Below are positions 24,435 through 34,028 of a stretch of 36,334 nucleotides of DNA, piece by piece. A model generated the notes under the pieces. That model saw nothing but the letters and a program-made list of their open reading frames with translations. It searched no databases and was not told the origin of the DNA. Each line of letters starts with the position of its first letter. Position 1 is the stretch's first letter. The position numbers were made by a program, and so were the translations under genes. The stretch covers positions 1 through 36,334 of the forward strand of contig CAJQNC010000058.1 of the NCBI GenBank assembly GCA_905479605.1, in the 5' to 3' direction. The DNA comes from an uncultured Alphaproteobacteria bacterium. GTDB taxonomy: Bacteria > Pseudomonadota > Alphaproteobacteria > UBA9655.

Positions 24435-26615
24435 ATGCCATTAACCGCATTGACAAACACAGGGGCACTTCAAGCTCAAGGAAACATCTCAAAAAACGCA
24501 GACCTGGCTCAACAAGCCATGGCCCGTATTTCATCTGGTTCACGTATTGTGAAAGCATCCGATGATACTGCATCTGCTGCTATTAACAATAAAGTGAGTT
24601 CACTGATCGCAGGTTTAAACCAAGCGATTTCAAACACATCTCAGGGTGCGAGCCTCTTGCAGGTTGCGACGGGTGGTTTGACTAACCTCGCTGACATCTT
24701 GACACGTATGCGTGTTTTGGCAACACAGGTTAACTCCGAAGTGCTCGGTCAAGAAGAGCGTGACTTTGCTGATTTGGAGCTTCAACAGTTACTTACAGAG
24801 TTCGATGACATCGTTGATCAAACGCGTTTTAATGGAAGCAACCTTCTTACAGGTGGTCCAACAACTATAACTGATAAGACGTTGCAAGCTGCCGCTACAT
24901 TTACACGTGACGCAAACCAGTCAATATCTACTAACTCATTTACAGGAGCAATGGATACTACGGTTGCAGTAGGCGCGATTACTGGTACTGCATCAGAAGC
25001 CACTGTGGTTGCTAACGCTGCAGCTGGGAACGACTACACTCTTGTTATAGATACAGGTAAGGGTACACAAACATTTACAGCTACTGGTGTAACTGCAGTT
25101 GCCAATGGAACTTTGGACCTCACAAGTTCAGATGGAAATATTATTTCATTTACCTTGGCTGCCGATGTGAGTGACTTAACTGCAGCTGCTGATGCAGATA
25201 ATGCGTTTAAACAGCTCGTAAGCCTTACACCAGGCTCAACTGCTGCGACATTTGTATCCAAGAATGATGGCTTTAACGCGACAACGGGACTTGTGTCTGC
25301 TGATGCTGAAAAAGCTATAGCCAATGGAGATTGGACCTTATTCTTTGATAGTGCTGCCCTTGGTACACAGACAGCTCAGAACGTTGGTGCCAATGCGGTC
25401 GCTAACCTTGGTGCTCCATTTGTAGTTGATTCATTTGCTGCAGCATTTCTAAATGCTGGTGCCTCAACTGGAGAATTTACAGGTGACTGGACTTCAACAA
25501 CAGTAACTGCCAACGGCGCGAACTATGATATTGATTTGGTCGTTACGGACCAGTTTGGTTCTACCAAGACCTTCCAGATTATCAACGCAGCAGTCGCCGA
25601 TGGTGGTCAGTGGGACCTTGTTAGCACAACTGCAGGTGATACTAGCCAAATTAGTATTGACTTGCACGCTAACGCTCTTACTACCGGCAACATGGGCAAC
25701 GTTGTGCAAGTACAAGCTGCCTTTGATGCTGCTCGTGGTAACAACACAGCATTTACATCAGTATCTCAAAACACCGGTGGTGCATTCTTGGCGACAATTA
25801 CCACAACTGATGCTTTTGCTGACCAACAGTACAGCTTCACTTATGATGGCGTAGATACTTTTACCCTTCGTGATGGTACTGGTGCCTCAATAAGTACAGT
25901 CACTCTTACCGCAGGTCAGCTTGCTGCTCCGGATGGTGAATCATTAGATTTTGATATTGCCGGAGGTAAGAAATACACAGCAACTCTTGGCGTAGGTTTT
26001 AACGTCGCGACAGCCTTCCAAACACGCTTTGAACAGCAAGGTGCTGATGCCCAAGGTCACACACTCTCTTTGGATGATGGTCGTGGCAACAAAACAACGT
26101 TAACTGATATAGCAATTCGTAATGATGAGGTTCTCACCTTTACCAATGGTCTGTCAGTTGTGTTAGGTAGTGCATTTGATTCTGCAACAGATAAACAGGT
26201 TACGTTTAGTACTGCTCAGTCTAAAAGTTTGACTTTCCAGGCTGCTGATAAGTCAACTGATACCGTTGATGTGACAATGTCTGCGGTTGGTACAACAAAC
26301 GTGAACTTAACAGGGATTGATATTACGTCTATCGCTAATGCTGTTATTGCTCAGGACAAGATTGCTATCGCTTTGAACGAAGTGAACAGTGTCTACGCGA
26401 CCTTGGGTGCACAACAAAAGCGTCTTGAACTAGCGCAAACTAACGCTAGTACAACTGTTGAGAACTTGACGGCTGCGAAGGCGACCTTCTATGATGCGGA
26501 CTTGCCAGCTGAGCTGACAAACCGTACCATTGCTGACGTTCAATACAAGGCTTCGATTTCCATGTTGACACAAGCGAATGCTATGCAACTTGAAATCCTC
26601 GGAGCGATCCGATAA
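24435..26615 (+). CDS. Flagellin (726 aa)
   Basis: Conserved D0/D1 ends: LTNTGALQAQGNISKNADLAQQAMARISSGSRIVKASDDTASAAINNK...QTRFNGSNLLTGG and ELTNRTIADVQYKASISMLTQANAMQLEILGAIR; ATG 24435 after AGGAAATAAG (ORF track start 24393). Confidence 0.96.
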   Translation: MPLTALTNTGALQAQGNISKNADLAQQAMARISSGSRIVKASDDTASAAINNKVSSLIAGLNQAISNTSQGASLLQVATGGLTNLADILTRMRVLATQVNSEVLGQEERDFADLELQQLLTEFDDIVDQTRFNGSNLLTGGPTTITDKTLQAAATFTRDANQSISTNSFTGAMDTTVAVGAITGTASEATVVANAAAGNDYTLVIDTGKGTQTFTATGVTAVANGTLDLTSSDGNIISFTLAADVSDLTAAADADNAFKQLVSLTPGSTAATFVSKNDGFNATTGLVSADAEKAIANGDWTLFFDSAALGTQTAQNVGANAVANLGAPFVVDSFAAAFLNAGASTGEFTGDWTSTTVTANGANYDIDLVVTDQFGSTKTFQIINAAVADGGQWDLVSTTAGDTSQISIDLHANALTTGNMGNVVQVQAAFDAARGNNTAFTSVSQNTGGAFLATITTTDAFADQQYSFTYDGVDTFTLRDGTGASISTVTLTAGQLAAPDGESLDFDIAGGKKYTATLGVGFNVATAFQTRFEQQGADAQGHTLSLDDGRGNKTTLTDIAIRNDEVLTFTNGLSVVLGSAFDSATDKQVTFSTAQSKSLTFQAADKSTDTVDVTMSAVGTTNVNLTGIDITSIANAVIAQDKIAIALNEVNSVYATLGAQQKRLELAQTNASTTVENLTAAKATFYDADLPAELTNRTIADVQYKASISMLTQANAMQLEILGAIR

Positions 26616-26627
26616 ATTATGTTACTT

Positions 26628-26662
26628 CCTCTGTCAGGTTCGTCCTGGCAGAGGGCTTTATT
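26628..26662 (+). terminator. Intrinsic terminator after flagellin
   Basis: 11-bp stem CCTCTGTCAGG / CCTGGCAGAGG around a TTCGT loop, followed by gctttattt. Confidence 0.75.
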
Positions 26663-26701
26663 TAAATAATTTTGGTACTCCCATGAAGAGGAGATAGGGA
26701 T

Positions 26702-27124
26702 ATGACAATAATAACAACGACACACCCTACACCGTTGCCCAACGAGGTAAAAGCTTATGCTCCACAACAGGTGGATAAAGACACTCGTGGCCACAAGAAA
26801 CCTCTTGATGTGACTTCCAAACATCCCGATGAGTTGAAGCTTCCCAAAGATATTGTTGAGGCAAGAAGATTAAGTGGAACACAGGAAACGAAAGAAAAAT
26901 CAAAGCCTGTCCAACATGTTGTTTTCAAGGGGTGTGGTTTTGAAATTGTCGAGAATGGTGTAGTTGTAAAACAGGTGCCTGGCCAAAGCATCCATTTACC
27001 CTCTGGAAAAGGCAAGGGTTTTATCAAGCCTGGTGCAGATGATAAGGCATCAAAGCTTGCGCATCCTGACACCCTGAAGGCAGCCGCAGCTTACGCTAAA
27101 GCTCAAGAAAACCAAGATAAGTAA
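26702..27124 (+). CDS. Hypothetical protein between flagellin and fliD (140 aa)
   Basis: Strong AGAGGAGATAGGG site before ATG; position in the flagellar cluster; Lys/Pro-rich, no family recognised. Confidence 0.65.
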   Translation: MTIITTTHPTPLPNEVKAYAPQQVDKDTRGHKKPLDVTSKHPDELKLPKDIVEARRLSGTQETKEKSKPVQHVVFKGCGFEIVENGVVVKQVPGQSIHLPSGKGKGFIKPGADDKASKLAHPDTLKAAAAYAKAQENQDK

Positions 27125-27130
27125 TTTTTC

Positions 27131-29215
27131 ATGGCCATCGACACCGGCATATCGATTAGTTCAAGAATTCCTGAGACAGGTGATGGACCCACTAAGCTAG
27201 CTGCGGAGTTTGACGAGATTCCCTTACACGAGCTTGTCGAAGCGGCCGGCATGCGGCTGGAAAAGCGTGTTCACGATAATGAAGGTGTAATTGATGACCG
27301 TAAGGAAGCCATAACAGCTCTTTCAGATTTGCAGAAAAAAGTCGAAGTTTCCCACAGTGTGGTGGAGCAATTGCGTGGTCTTGATCCTCTTAAGGGTGTT
27401 TCGAATACATATAACTCTCGCAAGGGAGTAAGCTTGTCGAATCAGGGCCTTGTTGGTTCTGACTATGCTGTCATCTTGCCTAAGGGCGGTACGCCCCCTC
27501 GAACTATTAGTCTTGAGATTGATCAAGTGGCCACGGCTGATAGAGTGCAAGCTTCTGCTGCGTCCTCTGCTAACTCCAGCACAACTTCAGTGATTACTGG
27601 ACCTCCTGGTGCTCAGGTTACTATTAATGGACAAACTATAGACCTTGGCGTAGGGGATTCTCTTGAGGACTTACGGGATAATATCAATGCCAATATCAAA
27701 GACACCGCCCATGTGGAAGCTAAGGTCGTGGGGAGTGGCACTGTATGGCGGCTGGAGTTGATACCGACTGAAACAGCCACTTCGCAGAGCATTACTATAT
27801 CTGACAATCGGACGGGTAACACTCTCTCTGAAATGAAGCTCATTCGCAACACTCATTTACCCTATGGAGGTCCTTCAGGCAACCTACAGGTTAATGGAGT
27901 CGATATTCCTGTGACTGATGATATGTCTTTGTGGGGTGTGAAAAATGCGGTTAATGCCTATAGCAGTTCAACCAATGTGGTTGCCGTGATCGATCAATTG
28001 AGTGCAGGGGACTATCGTTTGACTCTGCAGCATTTGGAAACTGGGCAACTGATTACCGTGGCCGATGACCAGGGTAATGACATTATGGGTAAGCTAAATT
28101 TGGCTGCAAATAGTGGGAAAGCCCTTACTGACTTGGAAGCCCGTTTCCGTATTGACGGGGAACCCTCTGGAAGTTATCTGACACGAATAACCAATGATGT
28201 TGAAGATCTGGTTGAAGGGGTGACTATTAAATTAATACAGCCTACAGCTGGTGGCCAGAATATCAAGTTGGTCATTGATCCTGATATCGACGAGCTTTTA
28301 CAGCGGGTTACCGAATCTGCTGTGGCTATTGAGGATCTGTTCAAGGCCTATATAGATTCCCAGACCGCGCCTGAAGAAGGTGAGGGGAGTGAAGCAGGAG
28401 CATTAAAAAAGAACCCCATCATGAAGAAACTCTATGACGGCCTCGTGAATACGCTTACGGGCCACGTTGGCGGGTTGGGTTCCGATGATTATAGGGTTCT
28501 TGCTGATATTGGTTTAAAATTAGAGAAAACCGAGGTTGAAGGTCAGAACTTTTTTAATCTGACCACTGATATGACCAAGTTAAAATCAGCTGTTCAGACA
28601 TCGCCTGAAAAAATACAAAAGTTGCTAGCATTTAATTATACCAGCTCTAACCCTAAGTTTCGTGTTATGGATTCCCCAAACTCCTTGCATAAAGATGTTG
28701 CCGGACAAGACATACTTGTTAATGTGTCCAAGGATGGCAGTGGTGTTCTTTCTGCCACATTGACCATTAATGGTCGTGGCTATGGTGCCACCATTAATTC
28801 CAAGGGAAAAATCACCGGGCAAGCCAATACAGCTGTTGAAGGGTTAAGCTTAAATATTGCAAGCTCTACTTTGTCCGCATTGGGCAACGGACAATCCGTT
28901 ACATCCACTGTTAACATGACTCAGGGATTATTCGATCGCTTGGGTGATGTCTTTAACGGACTATTAAAAAAATCAACCGCTGGTGGCGAGTATGGCTATA
29001 TGTCTGGTGGCGATTTTCAACGCGCAGAGGGTGAGGCGAAAGATAAAATTGATGATCTTAAGACACAGAATACGCGCCTCAATGAAAGAATAGAACAGGC
29101 TAAAGCGCGTATGCAGGCAAAAGTTGACCTGTTGATTGAGATGATGCACAAAATTCAGTCCATGGAAGATTCGCTTCAAGCGAGTCTCGATTTTATGAAG
29201 TTCAGCGGCAGGTAA
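27131..29215 (+). CDS. fliD: Flagellar hook-associated protein 2 / filament cap (FliD)
   Basis: ISLEIDQVATADRVQAS..., FRIDGEP...SNDVEDLVEGVTIKLIQPT-type FliD motif (TNDVEDLVEGVTIKL), C-terminal coiled coil DDLKTQNTRLNERIEQAKARMQAKVDLLIEMMHKIQSMEDSLQ; adjacent to fliC and fliS. Confidence 0.9.
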   Translation: MAIDTGISISSRIPETGDGPTKLAAEFDEIPLHELVEAAGMRLEKRVHDNEGVIDDRKEAITALSDLQKKVEVSHSVVEQLRGLDPLKGVSNTYNSRKGVSLSNQGLVGSDYAVILPKGGTPPRTISLEIDQVATADRVQASAASSANSSTTSVITGPPGAQVTINGQTIDLGVGDSLEDLRDNINANIKDTAHVEAKVVGSGTVWRLELIPTETATSQSITISDNRTGNTLSEMKLIRNTHLPYGGPSGNLQVNGVDIPVTDDMSLWGVKNAVNAYSSSTNVVAVIDQLSAGDYRLTLQHLETGQLITVADDQGNDIMGKLNLAANSGKALTDLEARFRIDGEPSGSYLTRITNDVEDLVEGVTIKLIQPTAGGQNIKLVIDPDIDELLQRVTESAVAIEDLFKAYIDSQTAPEEGEGSEAGALKKNPIMKKLYDGLVNTLTGHVGGLGSDDYRVLADIGLKLEKTEVEGQNFFNLTTDMTKLKSAVQTSPEKIQKLLAFNYTSSNPKFRVMDSPNSLHKDVAGQDILVNVSKDGSGVLSATLTINGRGYGATINSKGKITGQANTAVEGLSLNIASSTLSALGNGQSVTSTVNMTQGLFDRLGDVFNGLLKKSTAGGEYGYMSGGDFQRAEGEAKDKIDDLKTQNTRLNERIEQAKARMQAKVDLLIEMMHKIQSMEDSLQASLDFMKFSGR

Positions 29216-29229
29216 TCTAAGGGGAAGTA

Positions 29230-29673
29230 ATGACTTACGGAGCGGATATATATCGCAAGAACACGCGAGCAGCGGCAACACCGATCCAGATCGTAATTGA
29301 ACTTTACGATGAAGCTGTACAACTTATGGAAGAAGCTCTTAAAGCTGTCCATGAAAACCGCTATGAGGATCGCTTCAATGCAACCGAGCGAGTGCGTGTC
29401 ATCTTGTCAGGTCTTGTTGAAGCCCTTGATCGCTCTACTCCTGAGCAAGCTCAGCTCGCAGATCGCTTGCAGGAATTTTACTCTATGGTTGGGCAATTGT
29501 TGGCTCGAACGAATATTCGGAATGATGCTGAGAGTTGCCAGCAAGCCATCGATAGTCTCCGTAATATGGGTGATACTTGGCGAGAGTTACGCAAGCAGGC
29601 TGAATCCGAACAGCCCGAAACTCCAACCGAGCCTATGGCTAGAGAGTCGGTGAGTGTAGAGGTTTCGGCTTAA
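29230..29673 (+). CDS. fliS: Flagellar export chaperone FliS
   Basis: YRKNTRAAATPIQIVIELYDEAVQLMEEAL pattern, small helical protein directly after fliD. Confidence 0.85.
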   Translation: MTYGADIYRKNTRAAATPIQIVIELYDEAVQLMEEALKAVHENRYEDRFNATERVRVILSGLVEALDRSTPEQAQLADRLQEFYSMVGQLLARTNIRNDAESCQQAIDSLRNMGDTWRELRKQAESEQPETPTEPMARESVSVEVSA

Positions 29674-29678
29674 CTATC

Positions 29679-30038
29679 TTAAGAAGGTGGCTGATACAGT
29701 CCCAACACGGCACCTTCAGGGTCTTGAATGACGCTATACCAACCCATACCTTCACCAATCTCAGCGACCTCTGTGAGTGTATCGGCTCCGAGCTCTTCAG
29801 CCTTCGCAGTAGATTCCTCAATATTTTCTACATTCACAAAGGGGACCCACATGGGTGGTGCTTCAGTGTTATGAGAAATACCTGCGCATGGGCCTTCACC
29901 TGCATCAATCTCTGTATAGCTATCATCATCAGCCATTCCCTTATGATCAACTTTCCAGTCAAATAGTTGTCGATAGAAATCGCTTGATTCTTTTACTGAG
30001 GCACTTTGTAACTGCATCCATCCAAAAGTGTTGTTCAT
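29679..30038 (-). CDS. VOC-family (glyoxalase/bleomycin-resistance-like) protein
   Basis: MNNTFGWMQLQSASVKESSDFYRQLFDWKVD...PMWVPFVNVENIEESTAKAEELGA...YSVIQDPEGAVLGLYQP. Confidence 0.9.
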   Translation of the reverse strand: MNNTFGWMQLQSASVKESSDFYRQLFDWKVDHKGMADDDSYTEIDAGEGPCAGISHNTEAPPMWVPFVNVENIEESTAKAEELGADTLTEVAEIGEGMGWYSVIQDPEGAVLGLYQPPS

Positions 30039-30088
30039 CGTTGGTTCCTTGCTATATCATAGTAAAAAAATAATAAGGTATCGAACTC

Positions 30089-31438
30089 ATGATAGAGTGC
30101 TTTGTTCAAGGAAAAAATACAACCCCTCTAAAAATTTTTACAGCTGAAGCCTTTCAGGTTTGGGAAGAAAAACAGCCAGTAGCGACAAGAGAGTGGTTGA
30201 AAAGTTCCGGGTTTACTGGGAAACATAAAGATGTGGGGATTATTCCCAGTTCTGATGGCGGCATAGAGGCGGCTGTGTATATCTATGAACCCTCTGATTT
30301 GTTAGAATTTGGAGCTCTACCTCGCAATCTGCCATCTGGTTCATATCAGCTTGATGAGGAAATTCCTGAGGCTGGGAATCTGGCATTAGGGTGGGCTCTA
30401 GAGGCTTATCGATTTGATCGGTTTAAAGGGCGTAAGGCGTGTGAGGCTCGTATAGTATGGCCTCAAGACTCTGAGGAGGGTCGCATTGCTGCGAGTATAT
30501 ATTGGGTAAGAGACCTTATAAATCGCCCTGCCAACGATTTACCGCCGCGAGAGCTTGCGGCTGAAGCGAAAGTCATGGCAGAGGGCTTTGGGGCCACCAT
30601 GGAAATATATAAGGGAGAGGAGCTTCTCGAGAAGAACTTCCCTGCAATATATGCTGTGGGTCAGGCTGGACCGACTCCTCATTTAATCGATATTTCATGG
30701 GGTGATCCGGCGCATCCCAAGGTGACCCTTGTGGGTAAGGGGGTTTGTTTTGATACAGGTGGGTTGGACTTAAAAGACGCAGCTAATATGCGCTTGATGA
30801 AAAAGGATATGGGTGGAGCCGCTATAGCGTTGGGCGTGGGAAAGCTTATCATGGAAGAGAAATTACCTATTCAGCTTCGGATAATTATTGCTGCCGTTGA
30901 GAATAGTGTTTCTTCATCTTCGTTACGTCCAGGGGATATTATCACAACTCGAAAAGGTCTCACTGTTGAGGTCGGGAATACGGATGCAGAGGGAAGAGTT
31001 GTGTTATCGGATAGTTTAACTTTGGCTGTTGAAGGCAAGCCTGATCTCATTATGGATTTTGCTACTCTTACGGGAGCAGCCCGAGTAGCCTTAGGTCCCG
31101 ATTTGCCGGTCATATTCTCTAATGCCCAAAACATAGCTGAGGGTTTATCTCAAAGTGGTGCTCATGTTAATGATCACGTTTGGCAACTTCCTTTGTGGAA
31201 AGGCTATAACCGTTATGTAAAGGGAAAAATCGCTGATTTGTGTAATGATCCTGGTGTATCCTTTGCTGGCGCCATCAACGCAGCTTTATTTTTGGAACAT
31301 TTTGTAGAAGGTATTCCATGGGTTCATATAGATACAATTGCTTATAATCCGTCAGCGATGCCAGGAAGGCCTGAAGGGGGTGAGGCGACAAGTTTGCGTT
31401 GTGTATATGCATATTTAAAGGAAAGATTTGGGTCGTGA
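30089..31438 (+). CDS. M17 family leucyl aminopeptidase
   Basis: VGKGVCFDTGGLDLKDAANMRLMKKDMGGAAIALG and NTDAEGRVVLSD are M17 signature motifs. Confidence 0.95.
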   Translation: MIECFVQGKNTTPLKIFTAEAFQVWEEKQPVATREWLKSSGFTGKHKDVGIIPSSDGGIEAAVYIYEPSDLLEFGALPRNLPSGSYQLDEEIPEAGNLALGWALEAYRFDRFKGRKACEARIVWPQDSEEGRIAASIYWVRDLINRPANDLPPRELAAEAKVMAEGFGATMEIYKGEELLEKNFPAIYAVGQAGPTPHLIDISWGDPAHPKVTLVGKGVCFDTGGLDLKDAANMRLMKKDMGGAAIALGVGKLIMEEKLPIQLRIIIAAVENSVSSSSLRPGDIITTRKGLTVEVGNTDAEGRVVLSDSLTLAVEGKPDLIMDFATLTGAARVALGPDLPVIFSNAQNIAEGLSQSGAHVNDHVWQLPLWKGYNRYVKGKIADLCNDPGVSFAGAINAALFLEHFVEGIPWVHIDTIAYNPSAMPGRPEGGEATSLRCVYAYLKERFGS

Positions 31439-32247
31439 CGAGCAGGGTAGGTACTCTCACCTTAGTCGGGTGTGGCGCAATGGGATCAGCTTTATTAAGA
31501 GGCTGGCTCAATGCAGAGGTTGCCAAAGAATATTGGGTGGTTGCTCCTGATAGAACAGCCGTGCAACCCTTTCTTGAAGAATCTAATCGGGTGCAATGGT
31601 ATGCCAATCCAGAAGGCCTTCCTGAAGCTGTGACCACGCTGGTAATAGCCTTGAAACCATTTGTTTTGTCTGATGTTTTGCCGCTCTATAAATCTGTGAT
31701 TACTCCTGAATCGCTGGTTGTTTCGGTGGCGACTGGGAAGCCATTACATTTTTACAAAGGCATCCTCAACCATGAAGTAATCCGGGCTATGCCTAACACG
31801 CCAGTATCTGTGAATCGTGGTGTAATTGGTCTTTTAGCAGAGGATTCGGCTCGTGAATGTTGGGAATCGCAAGTCGAGGCAGTATTCGGTCCTTTAGGTC
31901 TTACGACGTGGGTATCCAGTGAGGATGTGCTCAATCAAGTGACGGCTCTCTCAGGCTCGGGGCCGGCCTATGTTTTCTATATGATTGAAGCGATGGCTGC
32001 AGCGGGAGCTAAGCATGGCCTTTCAAAAGAACAAGCTTATGAAATGGCGTTGTATACTATGGCAGGTACTGGGGTTTACGCTTTGGATTCAGGTACATCA
32101 GCTAGACAGCTTCGAGAAAGTGTGACAAGCCCTCAGGGTACGACTGAACAAGCTTTAAAGGTGTTGATGGCGAATGATGGTATAGGTCCTCTCATGGAAA
32201 AGGCTATAGAAGCGGCGTATGAACGGGCAAAGGAATTAGCCAAGTGA
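31435..32247 (+). CDS. proC: Pyrroline-5-carboxylate reductase
   Basis: TLVGCGAMGSALLRGWL; VIRAMPNTPVSVNRGV; ALSGSGPAYVFYMIEAM; TSPQGTTEQAL. GTG 31435 overlaps the upstream stop (ORF track start 31399). Confidence 0.95.
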   Translation: MTSRVGTLTLVGCGAMGSALLRGWLNAEVAKEYWVVAPDRTAVQPFLEESNRVQWYANPEGLPEAVTTLVIALKPFVLSDVLPLYKSVITPESLVVSVATGKPLHFYKGILNHEVIRAMPNTPVSVNRGVIGLLAEDSARECWESQVEAVFGPLGLTTWVSSEDVLNQVTALSGSGPAYVFYMIEAMAAAGAKHGLSKEQAYEMALYTMAGTGVYALDSGTSARQLRESVTSPQGTTEQALKVLMANDGIGPLMEKAIEAAYERAKELAK

Positions 32248-32804
32248 AGAAAGATGAATTATTAAAGGCTTGTGTAGAAAGTATCTCAACCATGGGCTGG
32301 AAGGATTTCAACTTTGCTCATGTGGCTGAGGAGGCAAAAATTCCAGTATCTAAGCTGTATGATGTATTTGAATCCCGTTCTGCCATTCCTCAGGCCGTGA
32401 TACGAAAGATTGATCATGATATGTTGCTTGAGCTTGATGGTGAAATATTTGAAGAGTCTTCCACTCGAGACATTCTTTTTGAAATCATCATGACTCGCTT
32501 GGAGGTTGCGACGCCTTATAAACGCTTCATAGAAGTCCTTTGGAAGGAATGGCCAGCTGATATGTTTTCAGCCCTCATGGCTGCAACGCAAGGAGTTGGG
32601 TCTATGGGGTGGATATTGGATAGGGCAGGTCTTAATACAAGTGGTTTGGGAGGCGTGATGCGCCTGCAAGGGCTAACCATTCTATATTTACTGACAGTCA
32701 AGACATGGCTGGAGGATGATTCAGAAGATATGGAAAAAACAATGTCGTTTTTAGATCAAGGCTTGGGCCGAGTCGAACGTATCGCAAAGGCGATGAATCT
32801 TTAG
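32244..32804 (+). CDS. TetR-type/COQ9-like regulator-fold protein
   Basis: N-terminal HTH DFNFAHVAEEAKIPVSKLYDVFESRSAI; C-terminal TWLEDDSEDMEKTMSFLDQGL resembles the COQ9 family; overlaps proC by 4 nt. Confidence 0.75.
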   Translation: MKKDELLKACVESISTMGWKDFNFAHVAEEAKIPVSKLYDVFESRSAIPQAVIRKIDHDMLLELDGEIFEESSTRDILFEIIMTRLEVATPYKRFIEVLWKEWPADMFSALMAATQGVGSMGWILDRAGLNTSGLGGVMRLQGLTILYLLTVKTWLEDDSEDMEKTMSFLDQGLGRVERIAKAMNL

Positions 32805-33084
32805 GTAAATACCTAAACTCAAACTAATTATGTGTTTTGAAACAGTCTCGAAGCGAGAGGATACTGGGGAATGTGTTTATTCAATACCCGAGGGTATTGT
32901 GTGGTTTCGATGGAGTGGTTTTCACAAACAGCTTACCTCAAATATCCTCTCTACCCATATACATAGAGATTTCTTAGGAAATATCAACCCTTATGTAAGT
33001 AATTTTTTTATTTTTATCAATGTTTTTGCCAAATATGCAGAAAATACAGTATCTACTTGGCTTCTTGGTGATGAAAATTATGAC

Positions 33085-33825
33085 TTATGAATCGTGGCAC
33101 GACTCATTTGGAAGTAATTCAATCCGTTCAAGAGTGCCTTTTACACGGAGCCCATCCACGATAACTGTGTATGATTTGACGATTCCGTTATCCAAGAGTG
33201 CTTGATGTGTCTCATAGTCAGGTGAGGACTGTTGATTTTTGGCCTCAAATATAGAAATTTGCACAGGGTAGAATCCATCTATGTTGAGTAAGTTAGGTTC
33301 TTCCATTCGTGAAAATATTTCTTTTTTACCGATGAAGGCATTCAGTTCGGTTATTCCTACGGCAGTACTGCCGTCAAATATCCGTCGGGATAACGTGCCC
33401 CCTTCATTTTTAGCTTTTTGGACTGTCTCTTTGGTGTGAGCGATGGGGGGAAGAGTATCCTTGGGTGACTTGAAGCTCATAGCATCTGGAAGTGTATGCT
33501 CAGCAATTCCTTTGATTAGCGATCCCTTCCGTCGGTATTCCTCGGTAAGTTCCCCATTGGATTTACGGTAAGTATTAAATCGAAACTTACTATGGTCATC
33601 AGAATCTCAGATGATATATCCCCATTGGTTTTCTTCTTGTTGGTCATTTTTGTCATAAATTGTCGTTTTGGAAAACTTTTGTGTGAGTCAGCCATCACAT
33701 GTTTTCCGTAACTTAAGAGACAGACTACCCTGAATGTCTTCTATGCCACTTTCAGGTGTGGCATCAATTAAGGATAGTTTGTAAAAGGCGTGGTGAGATT
33801 GCAAAAACACTGCATCCGCAGTTGA
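33085..33825 (-). pseudogene. Decayed or recoded ORF; intact 131-aa distal part (33085-33480), upstream frame interrupted by two in-frame TGA codons
   Basis: Reading the same frame upstream of ATG 33480 gives ...FYKLSLIDATPESGIEDIQGSLSLKLRKTCDG*LTQKFSKTTIYDKNDQQEENQWGYII*DSDDHSKFRFNTYRKSNGELTEEYRRKGSLIKGIAEHTLPDA-MSFKSPKD; stops at 33688-33690 and 33607-33609, TAA at 33826-33828. Confidence 0.5.
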
Positions 33826-34028
33826 TTAATGCAGAAGAATAGGATTATTATACTTATAGTATATTTCTCCATGAATAGAAGATAATGGATAAAATTCAAT
33901 AAGTGGTTAGTCGCTCTGTATTAAAGATGCGAATAACATTCTTCTGAAATATATTCTTTGCCGAATTTTGAATATAGGAATTTGGGTTTTATTCTAAGCG
34001 CGGATTAATGGGGTTTGATTGCTGACAC

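Noticed and set aside
32882-32899. Dyad CAATACCC-GA-GGGTATTG downstream of the TetR/COQ9-like gene
   Set aside because: 8-bp arms are expected by chance at about this frequency and no clear promoter or gene follows; kept only as a note
32830-33090. 86-aa ORF MCFETVSKREDTGECVYSIPEG...
   Set aside because: No clear ribosome site or recognisable family; low-complexity end; overlaps the end of the opposite-strand ORF
33359-33374. Perfect 16-bp palindrome ACGGCAGTACTGCCGT
   Set aside because: Roughly 0.5 perfect 16-bp palindromes are expected by chance in 36 kb, and it lies in coding sequence
33516-33698. 60-aa minus-strand ORF MMADSHKSFPKRQFMTKMTNKKK...
   Set aside because: It overlaps in a different frame the more protein-like interrupted frame that joins directly to 33085-33480
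33085-33825. UGA=Trp genetic-code reassignment
   Set aside because: Several well-supported genes in the window terminate at TGA (e.g. 31436-31438, 32245-32247), so the two in-frame UGAs are better explained by gene decay
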